DNA of 62,000 nt from Symsagittifera roscoffensis (Eukaryota > Xenacoelomorpha > Acoela > Convolutidae), in the NCBI RefSeq assembly GCF_963678635.1, contig NC_087070.1:34537109-34599108 (forward strand). The letters run 5' to 3'. Position numbers and translations under genes: made by a program. Positions 31,960 through 41,547 of the stretch are shown piece by piece. Every line of letters starts with the position of its first letter. The first letter of the stretch is position 1. The notes under the pieces are model-generated. The model was not told where the DNA came from and ran no database searches. It saw only the letters and a list, made by a program, of their open reading frames with translations.

Positions 31960-32990
31960 TGACCGAAAATGCTACTCATACACTTTTCATGCAATTCCAT
32001 AATTACAAAAAATTGCATTCAAATTCTATGATTAGTGGTTTTTCATTTATGGAAATTATATGACTACCATTTTTCCATAAACCAAAAAGATTGATTTTTT
32101 TGGTTGGGTTGTCTTCAAAAACTAAAGTAACCAAAGCTTTGACTGTCTCGCATTCAAAATGCATTGGAAACGGCCTGAATTGTCTTAAATCTGCTTTACA
32201 CAAATAATATAACGAAAGTGTCAAACTTTTGAATTTTGGCAAAAAATTTCAAGAATGCTTTTTTTAATTTGAATTTTTAAATTATCAAAACACTGATCAA
32301 GACATACAAAAAAGAGGAACTTTTAGCGTTTTTAAAAAAAAATTAGGCAGCGAAAAGGAAAAAATCAATACTAGTGTATGCAGATCAACATTGTGTATCC
32401 AGGTCTGTCCATACACAAAAAAAAATTTTGCATGCAAAATTTTTTTGGAAAAGGTTTGTTTGAGTACAAATTTCGATAAGCAGAATGCTTTTTTAATTTG
32501 AATTTTTAAATTATCAAAACACTGATCAAGACATACAAAAAAGACGAACTTTTAGCGTTTTTAAAAAAAAATTTTAGGCAGCGAAAAGGAAAAAAATCAA
32601 TACTAGTGTATGCAGATCAACATTGTGTATCCAGGTCTATCAATACACAAAAAAAAGTTTTTGAATTTAAAATTTTTTTGAAAAAGGTTTCTTTGAGTAA
32701 AAATTTCGATTAGCAGTTAAAAAAACGCATTAAAAAATTTTGGGGGCAACTTCAAAGTTACTTGAAATACCTTTTTTTGTCGCCATCAAAAAATTTTAGT
32801 CATATAATTTCCATAAAAAATTTCTTTTTTATAAAAAAAGATACACCAAATTTTGCGCCAAAAGAAGAAAAAAGTTCTTCGAAAGTTCGATAACACCATT
32901 TTAGCATATAAATGAAATTTGTATGAGTAGTGTTTTTTCATAGACTCAATTTATAGAGTTGTATGACTAGCAATTAGAATCGACAAAAAA
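31960..32990. repeat. Degenerate inverted-repeat region
   Basis: TTTATGGAAATTATATGACTA (32047-32067) recurs inverted near 32793-32815. GCTACTCATACACTTTTCAT (about 31972) matches the inverse of ATGAAATTTGTATGAGTAGTG near 32909-32930. The arms enclose a direct duplication. This may be an old foldback/MITE-type element; ends and target duplication are not clear. A related GCTAGTCATAC block lies near 44345. Confidence 0.4.
32252..32716. repeat. Direct tandem duplication, about 230 bp x 2
   Basis: 32252-32481 and 32482-32716 both start AGAATGCTTTTTT and contain ATCAAAACACTGATCAAGAC, GGCAGCGAAAAGG and GTGTATGCAGATCAAC. They differ by scattered substitutions and A-run lengths. Confidence 0.85.
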
Positions 32991-34844
32991 CACATGCAAA
33001 AGAAGCTATTTTTCTCAATCTTTGAATGATCCACTGTACTGGCTTTTTTAACATGAAAAAGCGTGTTTTTTTTGAAAATTTGCTTCCGTTCTGAATTGAT
33101 TTAAAAAAATTGAGTTTTTTGAAGTTGTAGAAAACTTAAGAGATTCCAGAGAAAATTTAACAGTTGAGTTTTTTAAGCAAGCAATAGTTATAACTTGAAT
33201 CTTATAATGAAGAGGTTGTTTTGATAATTGATTGTCCGTATAAATCATTATACTAATTTTTGTTGAAAACTGAAAACTATTGCTTTTTAATACTTTTTTC
33301 GATTAGATAAGAAGAAGTGGATTAAATCATGATCCCTGAGGGACAAAAAATTTATTACTTCGATCATTTTTTTTGTGTTCAAATAAATTTTCTATCCATG
33401 TATGAATGATTGGCTCCACATAAAAAAGTTCGGTTGAAGGTGAAAAAAATTTTGCCAGGCCGGAAAAAATTGCCATTATTAAAAAAAAAACACTCTCTAA
33501 GTTAATTCATTTTCACGTTTTTTGTTGGGTTTATTTGTTTTTAAAAACCTAATATTTTCTTGCACGATATCAATCCAAAATTTTTTTGTGATTATTTGGC
33601 CCAACATTCGTTTTTTGATAAACGCCCTACTAACTTAGTTGTAAAAACTTTACATAGGTAAATGATATTTTTGCTGCAATTCTGAGCTCTCAAGTATTTC
33701 GAATTGATTGAAATACTCTTAAATTTTGCCTCGGTTTTTTGTTTTAATCAAATGTTTTGCCTAATTTTGAAGCCTTTTTGGGAAATCAACTTTTTCTAGC
33801 AAAAGCGAATGCAGTCTGAAAAAATTCAAATCTTTGCAGTCTCAAAAAAATATGATATTTGCATAGGACCATCTTAGTCTATTGCACCGAGATCATGAAC
33901 TGCTTTCTAAATTTCAATTTATACCATGGTCGTTTGGTAATTTTTTGAATGAGATTACCTGATTGTGTATCAAGGCTTACATCAAGTGTTACAGGGTACA
34001 CGTTCATTATAGATGATCAAAGTAGCTTGTTTTGACCTGTTTGGTTGCAGATTACGATATCGACACACAATTTACCTTTTCAAAATTTTCTGGTCGTTGC
34101 ATGCTGTGGGCAAGTTTATGTTCAAAGTTTTTTAGTAAAAATTGAGTCTAATTTTTCACATGTTTTGCCTTTTGTTTCGAATTTGATTTCCAGCATACAA
34201 AATCCGACTAATGCTTTGACTAGACGTCCAGAAAAATAAAATCTGAAGTATTTGAAACTTTTTTTATTGTTATCGAAAAAATTGAGCAGGATGGTATGTA
34301 AACACACGAAAGTATACCGTTAATAAAAAGTTTTTTCAACAATGAAAGCTCAGATTTTGAATATGATTATATACCGTTTTAAAGAGTACTTCAAATTTAT
34401 ACCTTCGTTGACTTAAATTTCTTATCCAAATCCGAACTTTTTTGGACAGTCGAATAAAGTTATGTATCTATTTAGTTGAATAAGGCAATTGAATTGCTTT
34501 TTTTTTCAAACAGTTTTCTTTGTTAGAGTACCGCTTTTGGTTTTGATTTCAGTTGATCAACTAAAACTTCGATTTCCTGAAGATTTTTTGATATTTTTAT
34601 ACTTAGTATTTTTAATTGGTGATTGGAAAACAAATGTTTTGCACCGTATGAGTCTTTATTAAATCACCAATGATAAATAATTTCATGCAACAGCCTATGA
34701 TTTGAGACGGGTAGTAGCTCGAGCTGAACAAAATCAATAATTTAAGCTCTCTCTGACTTTTGTTTACTTTTGTTTTTTTTTACCTTTTTCTCGCTCTTAC
34801 ATATCTATAAGGTGAAAAAAAAACTTTTTCTTGCATACTCAACA
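32991..34844. other. Non-coding AT-rich interval
   Basis: No supported gene. Frames at 33048-33248, 34045-34239 and 34122-34307 are short and low-complexity. Confidence 0.45.
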
Positions 34845-35868
34845 TACCCAGTAAACAATTATGTGTTCCATAAGTGTTGCAAGAATGTTCCAGAACGTTC
34901 AAAATATATTTGAGAAGTCGGAACGCCAAGTATTTATGTCGTATGTTCACATGGTTAAGCTCGGCTGTTGGAACGTTCCGGAACGTTCCTGGAACACTTT
35001 TGGAACAGTTTTCAAACCCTGATTGGAATAAAATGGAACGCTCATTCGGCTTTCCGACTGCTGCCATATATTTGGAAATTGTGTGGAGCGTTCCAGAATG
35101 TTCCAGGAAAGTTCCATGTGTAGTGCGGCATCCGGGAATTTTTTCGACGTTCTTCTAACCCTAACGGAAATATCGTTCTGAATTAACATTTCAAAAACAA
35201 TCTTAAAATTTTCTCTAGCAGGATCTCAATACGTTTCAGGAACGTTTTAGGATGGTATCTTGGAATCTTCTGAGAACATTCACAAACATTACGGAAGAAC
35301 GTTTTTGGAACAAAAATGGAGAACGTTTTCGGAACATTCTGGAGCAACAACTAAGAACTTTTAAGAAACATTCCGGAGCATTATCGTGGAATGTTTTGAA
35401 AATGTTTCGTCCTATTCTCTGAGGACGTTCTGAGAACGTTTTGAAGTCGTTCTTGACCCTACTGAGGTTCTTGGAAACAATACCAGATTCAGATCATAAA
35501 CAATTTGAAATTCAGAAGCTGTTAAATTGAACACCAAATGAAACAAGACAGAAATAATGAAAAGTTCAGTCTTAGAGTCACTGAGGTGTCTGCACATTGG
35601 TAGTCGCAGATTGGCAGACAGCGTTCTTGCGGAAATACTGTGACAACGTCTTTCTCGTTACGTCTGCCGAAATGCCATCAGTGTCATTTGCACTGATGAA
35701 AATCGCACCTAATAATGTTTTCTCGAAGCATTCGAAGGAAGTGATGGTGTGCCTTGGTTACCGGAAGCGCGCAATGACTGAGGGCTCCATCACAAGCTCC
35801 AGGGCACATCGTGAACGTTTCTTTAACGGATAACACTTGATTTACTGTTTCAGCATCTGCTTCAGCTG

Positions 35869-36050
35869 AAACAAACTGAGAACGTGTCTGAAACGTTTCT
35901 GGAACATTCTTAGAACATTGAAGATTCTCCAGTGAAACACAATTAACAAACTGAGAACGTGTCTGAAACGATTTTGGAACATTCTTAGAACTTTGAAGAT
36001 TTTGAAACACAATTAACAAACTGAGAACGTGTCTGAAACGTTTTGAAAAC
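35869..36050. repeat. Short tandem units inside the TIR element
   Basis: AACAAACTGAGAACGTGTCTG occurs near 35871, 35945 and 36015, each followed by AAACGTTT/AAACGATT and the ACATT / GAAGATT words. About three degenerate units of 70-75 bp. Confidence 0.7.
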
Positions 36051-36199
36051 ATTTATCGTAGTTCTCACCGATGGGTTTTTGGCAAGTTGTCTGTCGAACG
36101 CATGGAAGGCTTCAACGGCAAAGTAGAGACTGACATGACAAAACACGGCTACTGTATATTTTGTGCCTTGACAATGAATATGTTGCAAGCTTAACTCAC

Positions 36200-36275
36200 C
36201 GTTCTTGCTCATGACTTTTTGTGCAAAATATTCTTCGGCATACTGTTTCCGCTTTGCAGGATCTTTGTATGGCAT
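36200..36275 (-). pseudogene. Exon-like fragment with splice donor, copy 1
   Basis: Reads on the minus strand from an ATG at 36275 as MPYKDPAKRKQYAEEYFAQK and five further residues. Its last base abuts a consensus donor (G|GTGAGTTAAG, GT at 36199-36198). Short KDPxKRxxY-type N-termini are common in proteins of invertebrate mobile elements, so this may be the first exon of a lost transposon gene. There is no acceptor partner that I can name. Confidence 0.35.
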
Positions 36276-36378
36276 ACTGAATCCAAAATTCAATGACGTT
36301 TGCTCAAAAACACGTGACAAAACACGGCTACTGTATATTTTGTGCCTTGACAATGATTATGTTGCAAGCTTAACTCAC

Positions 36379-36454
36379 CGTTCTTGCGCATGACTTTTTG
36401 TGCAAAATATTCTTCGGCATACTGTTTCCGCTTTGCAGGATCTTTGAATGGCAT
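36379..36454 (-). pseudogene. Exon-like fragment with splice donor, copy 2
   Basis: Same as the fragment at 36200-36275, offset by 179 bp, with Tyr3 to Phe and Ser23 to Arg changes and the same GTGAGTTAAG donor. The frame was kept open while substitutions accumulated, but it is too short to judge selection. Confidence 0.35.
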
Positions 36455-37071
36455 ACTGAATCCAAAATTCAATGACGTTTGCTGTGCTGCTAATAGTTCA
36501 GTAAACACAAACACTATGGCCCCACAAATTCATTAACTGTCACTGGTGTTTGTTCTATATGCACACCACTGGTCAGTGGGTGGCGCTATGGTAGAACATG
36601 CGGAAATTTTTTGAGAACAATTCAAATTTGTATTTGCAAAAAGGTTGCTTGTGCAAAACGTTTTTAGAACGTTTTGGAATATTTCAGCCGTATATTACAG
36701 GCATGTTCTCAGCACGTTTCATGCGAATATTCCTGAAGTGCAACAGAAATTGGTATTTGCAAAAGATTGCTTGTGCAAAATGTTTTCAGAACGTTTTGTA
36801 ATATTTCAGCCATAAACTACAGGCATGTTCTCAGCATATTCCATCAAAAACCTTCCCAAACGAGATCGTCTCAAACGTTTCTCGTTCCCGGCTGAGACCT
36901 TATGAAACGTTTCTGGAACGTTCCGAGAACAGTGCACCAGAAGTGTTCCAAAATGTTCTGCGTGCCAATTGTCGTGTCCAATCAGATTCCAGCGCTCAAA
37001 AAGCCGACAATCTACGTGTCGTGTCGGCTTTTGGAACGTTCCAGGCACGTTCCAGAATTGTTTACTGGGTA

Positions 37072-37654
37072 CTAATGATGCGTATCTCATCGACTAAAAC
37101 CAAAAGTAATAGAGTCTTTAACAAAAATTCAACGTCAGATCCCACCAGGTGAAGTTTTTTAATATAACTTGCACTGAACTGAAGCATCGTTTTGTTGGAC
37201 CCCTGCTTTGACTCGATGGTTGATCAATCACAAACATGTCAGAGTTAAGGTTTCCAGCGTTACGGTTTCAGACCTAATTGCATACCAGCTGTTTTTATTT
37301 CTCCTTCAGTTTTACTTGAGGGTTTCAATTGTTTCCTGGACTGAATTTTTGGCGCAAAGCTATCTGCTTTTCCATGCAACAGACTTGTTGTCAAATAAAC
37401 GATTTTGCAGATAACATTTGGCAAAGTTTTCTTAAATTCCGCAGGCAGTAGATGACACGTTTTTTTTTCTTTTTTTTTCTAATTCACAAGAATTTCTGTA
37501 AGATTCTTGAAGCATTGATGGTTTCGTCATTGTGTGTTCCGGCATCAAAGCGTGAGTTTGCATTCATAAAACTGTCTTTGCGTGAATATCGCCCTTGCGC
37601 TCTCAGCCTCTCTTCCTAATAATTTTGATTTTGATCTCGAAAAATTGGTACTAA
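37072..37654. other. Non-coding interval
   Basis: No gene recognised. The frame at 37208-37414 (68 codons) is hydrophobic but has no motif, start context or homologous copy. Confidence 0.4.
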
Positions 37655-38187
37655 TTGTTCCGACTTTCGATACGAAAGTAACGGAATATTTGTGCTCGGG
37701 GTGGGTTTTTTTTTCTTCAGACAAATTTCGACTTTTTATCTAGCTATTTTTGACGGAATTTTTTTTTATATCATTCAAAGGTATTGTTGTCCTGAGCTCA
37801 AATTTGAAAAGATATTTTACCTGTGATTATTTTTCGTAAAGTTATGGGGGTTTAAAGATTGCCATTTTGGCTAATTTGGGACAATTAACGCGCGATATAT
37901 TTCGCGCTATTAACGCGTAAGAGGAGAGTTAATCCGTCTTAGAAATCGCTCCAAATTGGTTTACCGAAGCTTATTTGCTATAATTGATTTGTTACAAGTA
38001 GCGAAATCTATCCTTTTGTACTTTATATGGCGTGTGGGGGGATGGTTTTCATAAAAATTTTCAAATTTAGAAAAAAAAATTCCATTTTGTTTTATTACTT
38101 TTAATTTTTTAATGTTATTACTGCTCCATAAACCTTAATAGACAGTCGGAACATTCAGGGCTTCGCCCTGATACGAGCAGTCTTGTT
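37655..38187 (-). mobile_element. Helentron-like element, best-preserved copy
   Basis: TTGTTCCGACTTTCGATACG at the left, AGTCGGAACATTCAGGGC-TTC-GCCCTGATACGAGCAGTCTTGTT structure at the right: a 9-10 bp inverted repeat that is terminal on the left and subterminal on the right, followed by a 7 bp stem and a ~16 base tail. Left flank GGTACTAA and right flank TGTTGTTT show no target duplication. The right end lies two bases from the start of the 2.55 kb tandem unit. Confidence 0.7.
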
Positions 38188-38188
38188 T

Positions 38189-39000
38189 GTTGTTTACGAG
38201 TGAATAATTTCAAGTCATTTTCCAATTGACTGAAAATTTTGTCTGCTACTTTTGTACACGTCGATCACAACGCTTGAGTTGACTACAAAAAAATTAAGGG
38301 TTTCAAAAAAGCTTTGTCAAATTTGAGATTAAAAATATTTCATGTAAATTTCATTCAAGTTTTTTGTTGCTTACTTTTGTTTCGCCTCCTGCGACAATTT
38401 GCAACAGTTTTTTTACTCAAATGCATAAACTTCACAAATTATTGAAAAAACCCGTCTAACTGTACGGCCTACGCAAACTGTAAACCTAATCAAAGTTACG
38501 AAAAAAATCAAAAGATTTAAACCCAAACCCCCAGCCTCCCACATTCAGCAAAGCGTCAAGCCTTACCACCACTCTAGGCCAGAACGCACACTTACCTCAC
38601 TCTTTTCAACGGGAAAACGGGATGCATGTCTGTGTGTGGGGAATTTGCCCCCCCCCCTATACACTTGCATGCGCGCTTGTCAAAGTATTCATTGGGGGAG
38701 GGTTGATGCATGGGAGAGTGGGTGTACAAAGGATATAAACAACAGTTAAGCTAAAAAAGCTTTGAAACAAACTCAGAAAATTTATTCAAATGAAAAATGG
38801 AGTTTAAATTGAAAAGAACAATTTATAATAGATTACAACTAATTGTAATTGGTTTACGATAGATATTATTGCTTAACTGAAAATAGCAATCTAATCTATT
38901 TTCAATCGATAATAATAAACTATTTTTCTTGTTTATAGAGACTGCTAATGAAACTCAAACATAATCGGTTAGAATATGTGAAACTCCACTGCGGATGATA
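38189..39000. repeat. Tandem unit X, truncated (about 812 bp)
   Basis: Matches the first ~812 bp of units Y and Z, starting GTTGTTTACGAGTGAATAAT and ending GCGGATGATA, where unit Y begins. Only a few single-base and run-length differences. It contains a CCCCCC run, a GC-richer patch and a GGATATAAACAA box near 38733. Confidence 0.9.
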
Positions 39001-41547
39001 GTTGTTTACGAGTGAATAATTTCAAGTCATTTTCCAATTGACTGAAAATTTTGTCTGCTACTTTTGTACACGTCGATCACAACGCTTGAGTTGACTACAA
39101 AAAAATTAAGGGTTTCAAAAAAGCTTTGTCAAATTTGAGATTAAAAATATTTCATGTAAATTTCATTCAAGTTTTTTGTTGCTTACTTTTGTTTCGCCTC
39201 CTGCGACAATTTGCAACATTTTTTTTACTCAAATGCATAAACTTCACAAATTATTGAAAAACCCGTCTAACTGTACGGCCTACGCAAACTGTAAACCTAA
39301 TCAAAGTTACGAAAAAAATCAAAAGATTTAAACCCAAACCCCCAGCCTCCCACATTCAGCAAAGCGTCAAGCCTTACCACCACTCTAGGCCAGAACGCAC
39401 ACTTACCTCACTCTTTTCAACGGGAAAACGGGATGCATGTCTGTGTGTGGGGAATTTGCCCCCCCCCCCTATACACTTGCATGCGCGCTTGTCAAAGTAT
39501 TCATTGGGGGAGGGTTGATGCATGGGAGAGTGGGTGTACAAAGGATATAAACAACAGTTAAGCTAAAAAGCTTTGAAACAAACTCAGAAAATTTATTCAA
39601 ATGAAAAATGGAGTTTAAATTGAAAAGAACAATTTATAATAGATTACAACTAATTGTAATTGGTTTACGATAGATATTATTGCTTAACTGAAAATAGCAA
39701 TCTAATCTATTTTCAATCGATAATAATAAACTATTTTTCTTGTTTATAGAGACTGCTAATGAAACTCAAACATAATCGGTTAGTATATGTGAAACTCCAC
39801 TGCGGATGATAGTCCCGCAAAAAGTAACTCTTGAACCGCACAAAAACTACTCTGAAAACACCGCAAAACCAAACGCAAAACCCAAAATAGACGATCAACA
39901 CAACTTCGGCCCTAACAAACGCTGAAATATTCATTCAAAAGATCAGTGTTCAATCAGCACCAAACCAGCGCTGATTTTTTGAGTTTTCTGATAAGTTTAA
40001 AACTCTCGAAACAAAACTTCCGGTCGCTAACAGTATCACATCCCCTATCACGTTTTAATCGTACCACCCCCTTTATGGCACCGCCATGATTCTTTAGCTG
40101 GAACTGCGTAGTGGAACATATGATAGCAAAACAAAAAAAAAAGTTTTTGATCAAGTAAATAGTAAGATTTTCAACTAAAGTTGCCAAAAATTGTATGATA
40201 TGAAAAACTCCAATCTGACACCAAAGTTCAGTTTACTCGTAATCGAACAGTAGTTATCCTAATAGTAAAATTAGCGAATGGTTTGCAGAAGTTTTTTCAA
40301 ATATTTAGCGAAACACAAAATTGCGGAAACAAAACTCATTCCGTGACCCAAATTTTTCATCCGTGACATTTTCGCGTTTGTCGGCATGATTAGCTCGTTT
40401 TTTTTGCTATCTGAGACAGGAAAGCTGGGAATCAACAGGAAGTCTCGTGTTATCCCGAATTTCACACCATCATTTCTTCTGGTATTCAGATTAATTTCCG
40501 TATTGAAAGCCTGATTGTGACCACTCGAAGTGGTTAAAGACGACTATAATTAGTTGATCACTACTCATAAGCTTTCGTGTCGCTTGTTTATCGACTGACT
40601 TTGCTACTTGAATTTTTATATCTTTAATTTTTTGGACCCCTCTAGCATTTAAGAACTACTTTTGTGAATGAAGTTAAGAACTATTCCTGATAAAAGCTTA
40701 TTGGAACCAGTTTAAAACTAATATTTATATCCAATTATTTTTTTGATAAAACTATCTCTGTAAAGTATTTCTAACTAACTAACCAATATGATCCATAATT
40801 GACACTTACTATAAATTGTAAAGCTGAAACTATTCGTAGTTTCAGCAATAGAGCAGAATGAGTATAATTCAGCAAGTAGTCGTTCTCCTTCAGAACAGTT
40901 CCTGATATCTTATCTCGAAAATACCAGTATACACTAGATCTATTGAGACTAGGAGATATAAGAGTAAGATTAAGATCGGTATTAGACTAAGAAGTTGCAC
41001 GAATCTATCCGGCCGAAAATAAGATAGCGTGACGAACAGGCGGTGTGCCTTATCTGAAATTGCTCTATGGGTCAGCTACCCCAGACTTAAACTCACTATT
41101 CTGACCACTTGAAGTTGTTAACGACAACTATAAATAGTTAAGCACTACTCATAAGTTTTTGTGTCGCTTGTTTGTCGACTGACTTTGCTCCTTGAAGTTT
41201 TATATCTTTAAATTTTTGGAACCCTCTAGCATTTAAGAACTACTTTTGTGAATGAAGTTTAAGAACTACGTTTGTGAAATGTTAGGGTGAAGAATCTAGC
41301 CATTTGTTAATCTTTGGCTTCTCGGTTATTCTTTTTAAATTCCGATCTGATATAATTTATGCTTCGGCAACTTTTTTGATAAATTTGGTTTTAATGCGCA
41401 GTTCATTTAGCTTTTTTATATTAATATCTAAGCGGCAGTTTAATCCGGCTTACAGTTTGTTCTTTCTAGACAAAACGCGGGCTAGCTTTATCATCCCTTT
41501 AAGCCTTACCAATTTATTACGCATTATTGATATCCTGCATTATCTAT
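39001..41547. repeat. Tandem unit Y (2,547 bp)
   Basis: Full unit, starting GTTGTTTACGAG and ending CTGCATTATCTAT. The first ~812 bp equal unit X. The 3' part holds two ~168 bp direct repeats (40518-40685 and 41102-41268) and a perfect hairpin at 40823-40846. Short frames (39731-39934, 39954-40187, 41304-41588) are kept in unit Z only because the units are nearly identical. No protein motif. Confidence 0.9.
40518..41268. repeat. 168 bp direct repeats with hairpin between, in unit Y
   Basis: 40518-40685 and 41102-41268 both begin TGACCACT and end TTAAGAACTA and are roughly 85-90 percent alike by eye. Between them lies a stem GCTGAAACTA, loop TTCG and inverse stem (40823-40846). The plan resembles a miniature LTR-type element (TRIM), but no primer binding site or polypurine tract is evident. 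Unit Z repeats the structure at about 43065-43816 (hairpin 43371-43394). Confidence 0.5.

Larger units (their letters stand above)
36130..36487. repeat. 179 bp tandem duplication inside the TIR element
   Basis: 36130-36308 and 36309-36487 are near-identical, each holding one exon-like ORF on the minus strand with a splice donor. They differ by a few substitutions. Confidence 0.85.
34847..37069. mobile_element. Non-autonomous TIR DNA transposon, 2,223 bp, TA target duplication
   Basis: The ends are a perfect 14 bp inverted repeat, CCCAGTAAACAATT at 34847-34860 and its inverse at 37056-37069, flanked on both sides by TA (34845-34846 and 37070-37071). A TA duplication is usual for Tc1/mariner and some other cut-and-paste superfamilies, but these ends are not diagnostic for one. 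The interior is packed with GAACGTTC, GGAACGTTCC and GGAACATTC words in many spacings and has no transposase frame. An 11 bp stem (AAAAGCCGACA, 36999-37009, with its inverse at 37022-37032, loop 12) lies near the right end. Confidence 0.75.

Noticed and set aside
40900-41090. Structured RNA gene (tRNA or snRNA) around the GAATCTATCCGGCCG patch in unit Y
   Set aside because: No cloverleaf, no A/B box pair at tRNA spacing, and no recognisable snRNA Sm site with stems.
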